64,000 nt of DNA from UBA1723 sp045641625. Lineage in GTDB: Bacteria > Bacteroidota > Bacteroidia > Bacteroidales > Paludibacteraceae. Within the stretch, counting starts at the first letter, position 1, and each line of letters opens with the position of its first letter. The stretch is taken from contig JAZUHH010000090.1 of the NCBI GenBank assembly GCA_045641625.1, positions 30,398-94,397 on the forward strand, read 5' to 3'. Of the stretch, positions 42,057 through 50,974 are shown in pieces. Position numbers and translations under genes: made by a program. The notes beneath the pieces are model-generated. The model ran no database searches and was not told where the DNA came from. It saw only the letters and a program-made list of their open reading frames with translations.

Positions 42057-44171
42057 CTAATAGAAGTTAGCTCTGTTATCTACGATATCAGCTCCATCCT
42101 GCAAAGACTTGAACATGTTCGAATAAACCTGAGACATCACCTTTCTGTCAAGACTCTCGATGCTAACAGAAGTAAGGTTTGATGGATTAGCAGCAATAAC
42201 CTTGAACTTGTAAACACCGTGTGAACCAACGATTGGCTTAGTCTCTGAACCAACAGCAGTACCGATGATAGAACCTACAACAGAAGGCTCATCACCAATC
42301 ATAGGAATGTAGTTAGCATTGATATTGATTGACTTCAAAGTATCTACAGAGTTAACCTCAGCCTTCTCCATATCAGCAACGATAAGCTTAGCGATAGCTG
42401 CGTTCTTAGCAAGCTCAGCAACATCATCGTGAACGTCCTTGTTTGACAAAGGCTTGTACTTCTCATCCTCGTCAACAGCGTCGTAAAGAGCAGCAACAAC
42501 ATACATATCCTGGAAGTTAAACACCTTACTTACAGAGTTCAACTCAGTATCCTTGTTCCAAGCCCACTTAACGATCTCTCGTCCGTTAGGAATAACATAG
42601 ATTTCAGACTGGTTCTTGTCCATCTCTGGAACTGAACGCAACTGAATACCCTGAGAATCGGCAGCAGCCTCGAACTTCTGAAGATTATTGTTATCAACGC
42701 AGAATCTGTCAGCAATCTGATAAACATCCTTGACAGTAGTATTGCTTGGCTCAAGCTTCATTCCAAGAACAGCGATCTTAGCCTTCTTAACCGGCTTAGT
42801 CACATCATTTACCTTAACGATGAACTTAACAGGATTACCCTCTATATCGAATGTGAATACATCACCCTTCTTAGCTGTGAACACCTTGTCATCAAAATCA
42901 TTTACAGCGAACTGAGAACCTTCCTGGATCCAACCGATCTCACCGCCATTAGCAGCAGACTGAGGATCGCGAGAAGTTGTTCTGGCAACATCCTCGAACT
43001 TAGAACCAGACTTCAAAACTGCAAGAATACTGTCAGCAGTCTTTGAAAGAGCATCCTTGTCCTGGTCAGCGATAACGATCAAGCTGATATTAGCCGAGTC
43101 AGAAGCTGTCTTTACAGGAGCCATCTGCTTAGCCATCACAAAATGACCGCCGATGAACTTGATGTCAGAAACTGAATCCTTTGCAGCAGACATTGCGAAG
43201 TCAGCGAAAGAGTTCTCTATTCTTGAAGCCGAACGATAAACAGAAGAATAAGGATATTCCTGTGAGCTTGCCTCAGCGAACAAAGCTCTAACCTCTTCCT
43301 CGTTTGCACCCTTCATGCTCTCTCTAATCTCATTTGCAGCATCCTCTGTGTCTGCGTAATCCTCCTTTGAAGGCTGAACATTGAATATAGCAAGCTTAAC
43401 CGAACGGTAACCGTCTGTCTTATACTTCTCGTTCTTAACCTGCTCATACTTAGCTCTGATGTCGTCCTCAGAAATCTCGCTCTGCAATTCCTGCTCGCTA
43501 AAGTTCTTCTTGATTACAAGAACATCCTTAGACTCAGCCTGATTCTTGTTTACGATATCAACTATAGCATTTGGAGTAGAAACAGCATTCAAAACCAAAG
43601 ACATGATCTTCTCCTGAGCCATCTGCTGCATGATCTGCTCCTCCCAATATGCCCAATACTGACGGCTCTGCTCCTGGCTAGCAATCTCCTGGCTATCTTC
43701 AGTTTGCTTGTCTAGGAAAGCGAAGAACTGCTGAACACGATTGATGTCATACTGACCATTCTCATTATAGAATAAAGGGATCTGGCGAAGCATAGGATAA
43801 GCACCGCTACGAGTTACATCATAAACTTCCTTTTCAGTCACTGTCATTCCAATCTCTTCCATTTCGCTTTCGATAAGCGAATTGTTCAAGAATCTGTTCC
43901 ATACACTAGTTCTGATATCGGCATCAGAAGGTGCAGGCTGACCAGCTCTCTGGTATCTCTCCTTGATGATATCAGAAAAAGCCTTTTCCTTTGCCTGGAA
44001 TTCTTGGGATGAAATTGTTTTACCATTAACACTTCCAATGTTGTTTCTGCTATTTCCAACAATAGAAGATGTTGAGTTAAGAGCATCACCGACTACGAAA
44101 GCTCCCAATGCAACCGCTACAATGGTGATTAGCATTACGGCGTGATTCCTTATTTTCTGTAAAGCTGCCAT
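42057..44171 (-). CDS. PpiD-like periplasmic folding factor
   Basis: A 704-residue protein with one N-terminal membrane helix (about 12-30, VMLITIVAVALGAFVVGDAL), a SurA-type chaperone region (NGKTISSQEFQAKEKAF...) and a parvulin domain in the middle (SGSKFEDVARTTSRDPQSAANGGEIGWI). This is the PpiD layout: anchored in the inner membrane, acting on outer-membrane proteins leaving the Sec channel. The length is somewhat above E. coli PpiD (623). It is the last gene of the envelope cluster but has its own promoter (44225-44218). Confidence 0.88.
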   Translation of the reverse strand: MAALQKIRNHAVMLITIVAVALGAFVVGDALNSTSSIVGNSRNNIGSVNGKTISSQEFQAKEKAFSDIIKERYQRAGQPAPSDADIRTSVWNRFLNNSLIESEMEEIGMTVTEKEVYDVTRSGAYPMLRQIPLFYNENGQYDINRVQQFFAFLDKQTEDSQEIASQEQSRQYWAYWEEQIMQQMAQEKIMSLVLNAVSTPNAIVDIVNKNQAESKDVLVIKKNFSEQELQSEISEDDIRAKYEQVKNEKYKTDGYRSVKLAIFNVQPSKEDYADTEDAANEIRESMKGANEEEVRALFAEASSQEYPYSSVYRSASRIENSFADFAMSAAKDSVSDIKFIGGHFVMAKQMAPVKTASDSANISLIVIADQDKDALSKTADSILAVLKSGSKFEDVARTTSRDPQSAANGGEIGWIQEGSQFAVNDFDDKVFTAKKGDVFTFDIEGNPVKFIVKVNDVTKPVKKAKIAVLGMKLEPSNTTVKDVYQIADRFCVDNNNLQKFEAAADSQGIQLRSVPEMDKNQSEIYVIPNGREIVKWAWNKDTELNSVSKVFNFQDMYVVAALYDAVDEDEKYKPLSNKDVHDDVAELAKNAAIAKLIVADMEKAEVNSVDTLKSININANYIPMIGDEPSVVGSIIGTAVGSETKPIVGSHGVYKFKVIAANPSNLTSVSIESLDRKVMSQVYSNMFKSLQDGADIVDNRANFY

Positions 44172-44217
44172 TTTGTTATTTTTGTTTTATTTTTATTCAA
44201 TTTTATGAAAAGTCGTG

Positions 44218-44225
44218 CAAATATA
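44218..44225 (-). promoter_or_regulatory. Promoter -7 element of the PpiD-like gene
   Basis: TATATTTG on the minus strand, 46 bases before the ATG at 44171. Confidence 0.6.
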
Positions 44226-44247
44226 TAAATAAAGTTTATAAAATCAT

Positions 44248-45408
44248 CTAAATAAGACGCATTTTTACTAAATCTATCCTTGTTGCGCTTACTTTTATTA
44301 TTTCAAAAGCGAATTTATGCTTAACCTCGACAATTTCTCCTTTTGAAGGAAGAATGTTATTCGTAGAAAGTACAAGGCCGGCTACAGTCTCATAATCAGG
44401 AGATTGAGGAATATCGAGATTCATCTTCTCGTTCACTACATCCACTTCCAGCCTTCCGGAGAATATATATTCGTTCTCTCTTGTCATTTTCATCACTAAT
44501 TTTTCATCGTCGTCATATTCATCATCTATCTCACCGAAGATTTCCTCCATCATATCTTCCATTGTGATGATTCCTGCAGTACCACCGAACTCATCAACCA
44601 CGAGTGCAAGGCTCTTTCTCTGCTTCTGCAGCACATGGAGCAATTTGCTGGCCTCCATATCTTCAGAAACTACAACTATTGGATTTATCACATCCGAAAT
44701 CTCTGCAGGGCAATCAAATATATCGGATGAATGAGCGTACCCGATAATAGTGTCAATGTTATCCTTATATATCAAAATCCTCGAATAATTTGTTTCAATG
44801 AAAAGCTGCCTGAACTCTTCAACTGAAGCGGAGACGTCAAGGGCGACAATCTCTGTTCGAGGAATCATTATGTTCTTAATCTTTAGGGATGAGAAATCCA
44901 GAGCATTACGGAAAATCTCCACCTCGTTCTCTTCCTTTACTTCTTTTGTATCGACTGACTTGGCAGTCTCCTCTATTTCATAATTTCGGTTTATGCTGAC
45001 ATTGTTCTTTGACAGAAAGAATACTATGGAAAACAGTTTCTCGAATGGGAACAAAATCCAATATAAGGCTACCGACAACCTTCCCAAGAACTCGTTCTCC
45101 TCAACTTTTGCAAACAGTGCAGAAATACAGACAATGACGAACATTATCGCAAATACCGACAAAAGCGCGCAGGCAATACCCCACAACTCACAAGCGGAAG
45201 CCACTGCAACGACAAAAGACAGTACAAAGAGCATCAATAGCTCCAGCTGGAAACCGCGTGACTTCTTTATCAAAGATGAATATATTTTGCTCGAGACAGA
45301 CTCTTCGCCCATGTCAAGATGCGCCTTGCTCTCGTCCAAAAAGACAATATCCAATGCGTAAACCAACACCATTAGGCAGACACTTATTGCAAAAACATAT
45401 ATTAACAT
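44248..45408 (-). CDS. CorC/HlyC-family CBS-domain membrane protein
   Basis: A 386-residue protein. The N-terminal 130 residues hold several membrane helices, although the usual DUF21 sequence is degenerate. A CBS pair follows (IMIPRTEIVALDV... and VVSEDMEASKLLHVLQKQ) with the linking LVVDEFGGTAGIITMEDMMEEIFGEI signature. The C-terminal CorC transporter-associated domain (SGRLEVDVVNEKM) completes it. Related proteins handle magnesium or cobalt efflux or are called hemolysins by old naming. It follows lptC after 10 bases. Confidence 0.88.
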   Translation of the reverse strand: MLIYVFAISVCLMVLVYALDIVFLDESKAHLDMGEESVSSKIYSSLIKKSRGFQLELLMLFVLSFVVAVASACELWGIACALLSVFAIMFVIVCISALFAKVEENEFLGRLSVALYWILFPFEKLFSIVFFLSKNNVSINRNYEIEETAKSVDTKEVKEENEVEIFRNALDFSSLKIKNIMIPRTEIVALDVSASVEEFRQLFIETNYSRILIYKDNIDTIIGYAHSSDIFDCPAEISDVINPIVVVSEDMEASKLLHVLQKQRKSLALVVDEFGGTAGIITMEDMMEEIFGEIDDEYDDDEKLVMKMTRENEYIFSGRLEVDVVNEKMNLDIPQSPDYETVAGLVLSTNNILPSKGEIVEVKHKFAFEIIKVSATRIDLVKMRLI

Positions 45409-45418
45409 CTTCCTTCCT

Positions 45419-45985
45419 TTAATCCTCTACAGGGAACACTCCCTCAGGGTTCTTAATCACATACTCTGTAAAAGACTGGTTGGACTCGAACTCTTTACCA
45501 ATGATAACTCTATTCTTCTGAGTGATCTTGATTCTCTCTTTGGAATAGACCTTTTCGGTTTTCTGGTTCCAGAACAGATGGTTTGTCTCGAAATGCTCGC
45601 CCTGAGTATTTGTGGCATGAACACTGTCCTTCAAATCCCACAACTCATCATCTATGTAGTATTGGGCATTCTTGCACTTGATCGAGGCATTGACATTCTT
45701 CAAAGAATCGAAATTCTCCAAGAACAAGCCTTTCGGGAAATCATAGTATGGAGTATCAGCTTTGTCATAAACATACCACTCCTCTGCAAAAATACGATAC
45801 TTCACCACTCCCGAATCCGAAATCAGAGTCGAGATGTTCTTCACATACTGACCTGGAACTTTTTTTCTGTCAATAGGATCAACAGTAGCAAGTTTGTCGT
45901 CAGCACAAGAGAAAAAAGAAGGTGCAGCAGTCATAAATAATATGACCGCAGCACCTAGCTTATGATTGTCAAAAAACTTAAACAT
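45419..45985 (-). CDS. lptC: LPS export protein LptC
   Basis: A 188-residue lipoprotein (lipobox FFSC near residue 27) with the LptC jellyroll: YRIFAEEWYVYDKADTPYYDFPKG, ARNA-like NAQYYIDDELWDLKDSVHATN and GEHFETNHLFWNQKTEKVYS. It links the LptBFG complex with LptA in LPS transport. In Bacteroidetes LptC is often a lipoprotein as here. It lies between the TPR gene (3-base gap) and the CorC-like gene. Confidence 0.9.
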   Translation of the reverse strand: MFKFFDNHKLGAAVILFMTAAPSFFSCADDKLATVDPIDRKKVPGQYVKNISTLISDSGVVKYRIFAEEWYVYDKADTPYYDFPKGLFLENFDSLKNVNASIKCKNAQYYIDDELWDLKDSVHATNTQGEHFETNHLFWNQKTEKVYSKERIKITQKNRVIIGKEFESNQSFTEYVIKNPEGVFPVED

Positions 45986-45988
45986 TTC

Positions 45989-47335
45989 TTACTTGAAACG
46001 TACAGTAGTCTTCTCGTTAATCCAACCTGGAACTGTGTAAGTTGCACCTGCATTTACATTAACTCCACGCATGAACAACTCGCTCTTGTCAGGGAAGTAC
46101 TGCTTGTACTGGTTAAGCAAAGAGTTAGCCTTTGAAGCAACACCTGGATCTACTGACTTAGCCTTCTCTAGCTTGTCGCAAGCAGCCCAATAAGCTGTGT
46201 TCTGGACAGCAGGGATGTCAGAGATTGACTGACGGTAGCCAGCGTAAAGTGTAGCAATCAAGATGTATGCTCTACCCTCAGTTGGGTCAAACTGAAGACA
46301 CTTAAGAGCAGCTGTACGGCTGGCCTCATAGTTCTTGTTTGCACTCTGAAGAGTAGCGATGTTGTAGTAGCACAAGCTCTTTACACTCTTGTCGTTAGTA
46401 AGGTTGATAGCCTCATTGTAATACTTGATAGCTGTAGAGTAATCCTTCTTTGAGTAAGCCTGTGCAGCCATACCCTGTGCAGAAGATGCAGTTGGCTTGA
46501 TTGCATGAAGATAAGCTGAACCCTTGAAGTAAACAGCAGACTCCTTGCAGTCAGCGATAGCGTATAGAGCAAGAACATCGTTCAAGAAAGCCTCGTTAGT
46601 CTTGTTAGCCTCAATCTTTGCAGAATAAGCTTTGTCAAGAGTGCTGCACTCAGCAGCTCCAGAACGAGCGAAAATCTTGTCAACAGAGCTCTTTGCAACG
46701 TCATAAGTTGAATCTGTCTCTGCAGCAGCAGAAATCATCGGAGTGATCTTCATGTAGTCATCGATGAACTTCTGACGGTTAGCAGTAGGATTCTCCTTGT
46801 ACAATCCCTCAGAAAGCATAAAGAACTGACGGAACACGTCTGGCTTACACTTGCTCTCTCCCTGGTTGATAGCCTCCTCTAGCCACTGATAAGCCTTCAA
46901 ATTAGTCTTGTCAGATGTCAAGTCAGGATACTGGCAGTAGTTGATAGCCTTCTGTCCAAGGATATAGTAAGTTGGGTATTTCTTGTCCTTGCCGAAATAC
47001 TTGATTCTCTGATCATATAGATTCATCAAATCGTTAAATATAGCCTTCTTATCAGCCAAATTAGCTGCATTCTGAATCTCCCACTTCAACATAAAAGCAC
47101 CATCAGTGTAAATTCTCTGAGAAGATGCAGGACACTCTTCATAAAGAATTTTCCAGCTCTCATGCATTGAACCATAATTCTTCTGCTTAGCCATGCTCTG
47201 GTAAGCCATTAGGCTACCTAGGCATCGAGTACTATCTTCCCCGGTACCGTACTTTGTGCCGCTTTTCGCACCAGTTTCTGCAACAGCAGCCACAGCGAAA
47301 GCTAGACCAAAAGCACTTAACATAAATGATTTCAT
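45989..47335 (-). CDS. TPR-containing exported protein
   Basis: A 448-residue protein with signal peptide (MKSFMLSAFGLAFAVAAVAE) and at least three TPR-like units in the C-terminal half: AQAYSKKDYSTAIKYYNEAI, YNIATLQSANKNYEASRTAAL, and the next AYILIATLYAG. The N-terminal half is also helical and may hold degenerate TPRs. Probably a periplasmic scaffold. It keeps company with lptC, coaX and an outer-membrane protein, which suggests a role in envelope assembly. Confidence 0.82.
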   Translation of the reverse strand: MKSFMLSAFGLAFAVAAVAETGAKSGTKYGTGEDSTRCLGSLMAYQSMAKQKNYGSMHESWKILYEECPASSQRIYTDGAFMLKWEIQNAANLADKKAIFNDLMNLYDQRIKYFGKDKKYPTYYILGQKAINYCQYPDLTSDKTNLKAYQWLEEAINQGESKCKPDVFRQFFMLSEGLYKENPTANRQKFIDDYMKITPMISAAAETDSTYDVAKSSVDKIFARSGAAECSTLDKAYSAKIEANKTNEAFLNDVLALYAIADCKESAVYFKGSAYLHAIKPTASSAQGMAAQAYSKKDYSTAIKYYNEAINLTNDKSVKSLCYYNIATLQSANKNYEASRTAALKCLQFDPTEGRAYILIATLYAGYRQSISDIPAVQNTAYWAACDKLEKAKSVDPGVASKANSLLNQYKQYFPDKSELFMRGVNVNAGATYTVPGWINEKTTVRFK

Positions 47336-47365
47336 AGTCTTATGATTTTTTATTGTTCTCTAATA

Positions 47366-48628
47366 TTATTCTAGTCTCCTTCTTACGAACCAACGTTCGT
47401 TCATAGTAGCATTAATTACAAATCTCAAGCTCTGGTCCTTCATCATATCGTCCTTACCAAGTCCGGCAAAGCCGTATTCAACTGTAAAGTTCAGAATAGA
47501 AGGATTCACTCCCCTCTTCAAAGGGAAACCGAAACCTGCAGTTAATGAATTTTCCTGATAGGTATCTCCGTTGACCTTATAATATGTGTTGGAAGTCGAG
47601 AATCCGAACCTATAAGAAACGCGTCTTATATATCTCTTGCTCATATAGTCCGGCACGATCTCTCCGCCAAGTGTAAACTTGTGACGGTCATCGAAGCCAT
47701 ACTCATCAAAGAACCTCGCATCACTCCATTTTTGAAACTTATAGTCAAAACCTGCGACAAACTTGTTCTTAATGGAATAAGAAATACCTGCGCCTATTGC
47801 AAGCGGCAAATCGAAAGCGTTGTCGAAGTTCTGAGTAACTGTATCAACACCTGTAGTTCTGATCTCCTTACTTGCCTCGCAGTTCAACTCTGACTTGGGA
47901 TCTACTGTCATACCTATGACAATGCTTCTGTCCTCAGGCAAAGTAATCTCGTACTGGGCACCAAAATTAACGCTAAAGTCACTGACCTTGTTCTTTGATG
48001 TCTGGAACATGTTGTGATAGAAAGCCGAATGATCCGCATCATAGAACGACACAAGACTTGTTGTGCTGACAGTACCGAAAAGAACTCTCAAATTCGCACC
48101 GAAAGAAAAAGGCTTCCATGGTCGGAATCCGAATCCGAACAACAACTGGTTAATACCTCCCTCTCCCGAGTAAGTGTCAGTATATTTAAGGTTACCGCCC
48201 TCTATATCAGACACCTGAGTGCGCTTTGCGTCGTATGCATATCCTACAATCGAATAAGGCATTATTCCCATCGAAAAGCCCATCCAATTGCGGATCGGGA
48301 ACTGCAATGCAAGAATGTCCAAGTTTCCTGAGAAACTGTGATTCCTGGCATCGCCATCTGTCATAAATGAACTATGGGCAGATGCACCTAACTCAAACCT
48401 AAAGTTTAATGAATCAATTGCTGTGTGGCACGCTGGGTTTGCGAAGTTGATGAACTGATTGTGCCTCAAACCTACTGACAAACCTCCCATTCCTCTGCCC
48501 TGACCAGATGCTCCATCAACTATGGAACCATAGCCATATCGGGAATACGGGGAACTCGTACTATTTTGACCATAAGCTCCAACATATCCAATCAATAGGA
48601 GCAAATATGTAAAAAATCTTTTCAACAT
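47366..48628 (-). CDS. Outer-membrane protein of the coaX-lptC cluster
   Basis: A 420-residue protein with signal peptide (ending near GAYGQ), the motif SSPYSRYGYGSIVDGASGQGRGMGG after it, and many alternating strand segments. It is expected to be a large beta-barrel distantly similar to FadL-type or PorV-type proteins. Its start overlaps the coaX stop by seven bases. Function unknown. Confidence 0.78.
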   Translation of the reverse strand: MLKRFFTYLLLLIGYVGAYGQNSTSSPYSRYGYGSIVDGASGQGRGMGGLSVGLRHNQFINFANPACHTAIDSLNFRFELGASAHSSFMTDGDARNHSFSGNLDILALQFPIRNWMGFSMGIMPYSIVGYAYDAKRTQVSDIEGGNLKYTDTYSGEGGINQLLFGFGFRPWKPFSFGANLRVLFGTVSTTSLVSFYDADHSAFYHNMFQTSKNKVSDFSVNFGAQYEITLPEDRSIVIGMTVDPKSELNCEASKEIRTTGVDTVTQNFDNAFDLPLAIGAGISYSIKNKFVAGFDYKFQKWSDARFFDEYGFDDRHKFTLGGEIVPDYMSKRYIRRVSYRFGFSTSNTYYKVNGDTYQENSLTAGFGFPLKRGVNPSILNFTVEYGFAGLGKDDMMKDQSLRFVINATMNERWFVRRRLE

Positions 48629-49338
48629 TGATACATTAAAATTTGTTCCAAGCCGATCTGTATTAGATTCGACTTTGCAAATATCTCAAAATTTATTTGA
48701 TCGACAAAGTATTTTGCGCCTCCTCCGGTCAAAAACACTGAAACTTTAGGATATTTTAACATTTGACGCCTATAATACCCCTCTATTTCATAGATTATTC
48801 CGCTTTTGCAACCGGAATATATTGCCGTTTCGGTCGTGTCTCCAATCTCCTTGAACTCACAGTCAATATCGACTTGCGGAAGTCTGGCGGTAAAATGATG
48901 CAGGGCATCGAGCCTCATCTGCATTCCCGGAGCGATATTCCCGCCCAGATAGGCACCATTGCTCACGAAATCATAAGTGATCGCAGTTCCTATGTCTATT
49001 ATCAGCAGGTCTTCGTTGGGCATAAGGGTATTCGCTCCCACACATGCCGCAAGACGATCTCTGCCTAAAGTTTTTGGTGTCTGATATCTGTTTATCAAAG
49101 GCACCTTCGTTTCACTGTCGAACAAGACGAACCGAGTCCTACTCTTCAGAAACATGCAGACTGACTTGTCCGGAATTCGGGTTGAACTGTAAATTGAGGC
49201 ATCGACACGATAGTCTGCGATCAATTTCTCCAACAAGTCAATGTCTATATTTTTACCTGACCAAGAGAAATACTCTATACCTTTATTATATATAGAGACT
49301 TTGGCATTAGTATTCCCTTCGTCGATAATCAGATTCAT
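48622..49338 (-). CDS. coaX: Type III pantothenate kinase
   Basis: A 238-residue ASKHA-fold kinase: IIDEGNTNAKVSIY phosphate-1 motif, LGRDRLAACVGA in the middle, IIDIGTAITYDFV phosphate-2 and FLTGGGAKYF near the end. It makes 4'-phosphopantothenate, the first step of coenzyme A synthesis. The length is that of the family (about 240-260). The start overlaps the hisA stop by four bases (ATGA). Confidence 0.95.
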   Translation of the reverse strand: MNLIIDEGNTNAKVSIYNKGIEYFSWSGKNIDIDLLEKLIADYRVDASIYSSTRIPDKSVCMFLKSRTRFVLFDSETKVPLINRYQTPKTLGRDRLAACVGANTLMPNEDLLIIDIGTAITYDFVSNGAYLGGNIAPGMQMRLDALHHFTARLPQVDIDCEFKEIGDTTETAIYSGCKSGIIYEIEGYYRRQMLKYPKVSVFLTGGGAKYFVDQINFEIFAKSNLIQIGLEQILMYQC

Positions 49339-50057
49339 CGCAACAGTTTGGATATTTCAGAAAGAGTGATTCTTCCTTCGTAAATAGCCTTACCTGTAAT
49401 CACAGCTGGCACCTTTGCGTTGTCAAGGTCAATAATGTCCTGCATGCAAGAAACACCACCGGAAGCAATCAGAAACAGATTTGGCTCTGCCTTCAAAATC
49501 TCCTTATAAAGTTCTGTTGAAGCACCTGCAAGCATTCCGTCTTTGCTGATATCAGTACAGATAACCTTTGAAATTCCCTTTGCAACGTAATTTGAAATGA
49601 AAGGGATCAAATCGTCATCCGAAGTCTCAGTCCAGCCAGTTACTGCAATCTTTCCTTCCTTGGCGTCAGCACCAAGAATAATCTTCTCTGCTCCGAAATT
49701 CTCGATCCAGCCAAGAAAAGTCGAAGGATCTTTTACTGCAATGCTTCCGCCGGTAATCATCTTTGCCCCGCACTCGAACGCGATCCTCAAATCATCGTCA
49801 CTTTTCAAACCGCCACCAAAATCGATTGTCAGATCTGTTGCATTGGCAATGGACTCCAAAACCTTATAGTTTACAATATGTTTTGCTTTGGCTCCGTCCA
49901 AATCGACAAGATGAAGTCTTTTTATTCCGGCATCCTGAAACTCTTTTGCAACTTCGACAGGATTTTCATTATAGACCTTCTTCTGATCGTAGTCTCCTTT
50001 GCTAAGTCTCACGCACTTGCCTTCGATTATGTCGATTGCTGGAATAATCTCTATCAT
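49335..50057 (-). CDS. hisA: Phosphoribosylformimino-AICAR isomerase HisA
   Basis: A 240-residue TIM barrel: IPAIDIIEGKCVRLSKGDY at the N-terminus with the catalytic Asp8, VDLDGAKAKH, DFGGGLKSDDDL and ICTDISKDGMLAGAS with the second Asp, then ASGGVS phosphate loop. It isomerises ProFAR to PRFAR in histidine synthesis. The context is odd: hisF, hisH and others are absent here, and it heads the coaX/lptC cluster. It has its own promoter. Confidence 0.93.
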   Translation of the reverse strand: MIEIIPAIDIIEGKCVRLSKGDYDQKKVYNENPVEVAKEFQDAGIKRLHLVDLDGAKAKHIVNYKVLESIANATDLTIDFGGGLKSDDDLRIAFECGAKMITGGSIAVKDPSTFLGWIENFGAEKIILGADAKEGKIAVTGWTETSDDDLIPFISNYVAKGISKVICTDISKDGMLAGASTELYKEILKAEPNLFLIASGGVSCMQDIIDLDNAKVPAVITGKAIYEGRITLSEISKLLR

Positions 50058-50088
50058 TACGCTCTTTCAATTTACATTTTTCGAGGCG

Positions 50089-50096
50089 CAAAGATA
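50089..50096 (-). promoter_or_regulatory. Promoter -7 element of the hisA-coaX-lptC unit
   Basis: TATCTTTG on the minus strand, 31 bases before the hisA ATG. Confidence 0.65.
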
Positions 50097-50429
50097 ACAA
50101 AACTTTTGCAAAAAGAAGAATTATTTGCAAATTATTAGAGTATCAAAAAGCAGAAAAGAAATTGCGTTCAAAAGTAAATTTGACCCCAAAAGAAAGGGGA
50201 AAACACCTGAAAAAGCGCAAAATCAATATAAAATTAAGCCAAAAAACGTGTAAAAATCCAATCAAATTGATTTCAAAATAAGTACAGAGCTATCAATACT
50301 GAAAATCAACTAATTAAATATATATTTGGGATTTTTGACCTGTATAAATGTTACAATAGTCACTATGAAAAAATCGTCAACCATTGTCATTTGGTACAAA
50401 ATTCTATCATCCATTTCCACAAATAGATG
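50097..50429. other. AT-rich gap with no recognised features
   Basis: About 330 bases between the hisA promoter and the first RNA candidate. No convincing reading frame or hairpin is visible; a 60-codon frame on the minus strand at 50310-50492 overlaps the RNA promoter and is not supported. Confidence 0.5.
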
Positions 50430-50439
50430 TAATTTTGCA

Positions 50440-50580
50440 ATGTCATCAAGGGAACAAGGTGACATCCTAAAGTTGAGAGAATAATGTTTCAATATACTGT
50501 TACAAAGTAGATATTAGGAAAAGCGTTTAACAAACAAAGGATAAGGCAGGTGATCGTGAGATCATCTGCTTTGTGTTTTT
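50440..50580 (+). ncRNA. Candidate small RNA with three hairpins and terminator
   Basis: A TAATTTTG element (50430-50437) precedes a region with no gene. The predicted fold is a first hairpin ATGTCATC / GGTGACAT (50440-50447 / 50458-50465, 10-base loop). A second long-range stem TCCTAA / TTAGGA (50465-50470 / 50514-50519) encloses TACT / AGTA (50495-50498 / 50506-50509). The terminator GCAGGTGATC-GTGA-GATCATCTGC (50546-50569) and TTTGTGTTTTT close it. About 140 bases. Strand set by promoter and U-tract. Confidence 0.5.
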
Positions 50581-50611
50581 ATCAGACTCTCTCCAAACCA
50601 ATATAGGAAAC

Positions 50612-50882
50612 TAAAAAAGAAAAAAGGACAAAACGAAATGACATGAATCATCCTACGTTTTGTCCTAATATAAAAAATGTCGCACCAGAGATTAGTTAGA
50701 ACCCCTAATATGTAAGGATTCGGGCCAAAAGTAAATCTTTGTAATCCTCCGTGCTAAGCAATCTTCCGAAGAAGAGTGAGGCCCGCCATTGACTTCTTTA
50801 TTTAATGCCCAGTTTAAAATTTGTTTGTAGAGTTTAACAATCAACGAATGATGCGACAAAACCCCATATCTTGAATAATATC
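50612..50882 (-). ncRNA. Candidate rod-like structured RNA (6S-like shape)
   Basis: Minus-strand promoter element TATTTTTG (50895-50888), then a closing 9-pair helix (50858-50850 with 50686-50678, one G-U). A second interrupted helix pairs 50842-50830 with 50705-50690. An inner CGGGCC / GGCCCG stem (50785-50780 / 50726-50721) and a UUCG-loop hairpin TCTTC-TTCG-GAAGA (50775-50762) follow. A terminator (50666-50656 / 50635-50625) with a long U-tract ends it. Helix, bubble and inner stem recall 6S RNA, but the conserved 6S elements cannot be verified by eye. An overlapping 69-codon frame is not convincing. Confidence 0.6.
50625..50666 (-). terminator. Terminator of the rod-like RNA
   Basis: Perfect 11-base stem AGGACAAAACG / CGTTTTGTCCT with a 20-base loop, followed on the minus strand by TTTTTCTTTTTT. 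Confidence 0.85.
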
Positions 50883-50938
50883 CTAGGCAAAAATAGAGCA
50901 TTTTTTTGAAACTAAAAATAAATTTGGATTGTTTTTAC

Positions 50939-50946
50939 TATTTTTG
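50939..50946 (+). promoter_or_regulatory. Promoter -7 element of the tetrapyrrole-methylase-family gene
   Basis: TATTTTTG on the plus strand, 28 bases before the ATG at 50975. Confidence 0.6.
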
Positions 50947-50974
50947 CATTAAATTAATAAAATGAACAATAGGT

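Noticed and set aside
50310..50492. 60-codon frame on the minus strand
   Set aside because: It overlaps the promoter and first hairpin of the other RNA candidate and has no recognisable family.
50692..50901. 69-codon frame on the minus strand
   Set aside because: It lies entirely within the rod-like RNA and its promoter, and the base pairing explains the sequence better than coding.
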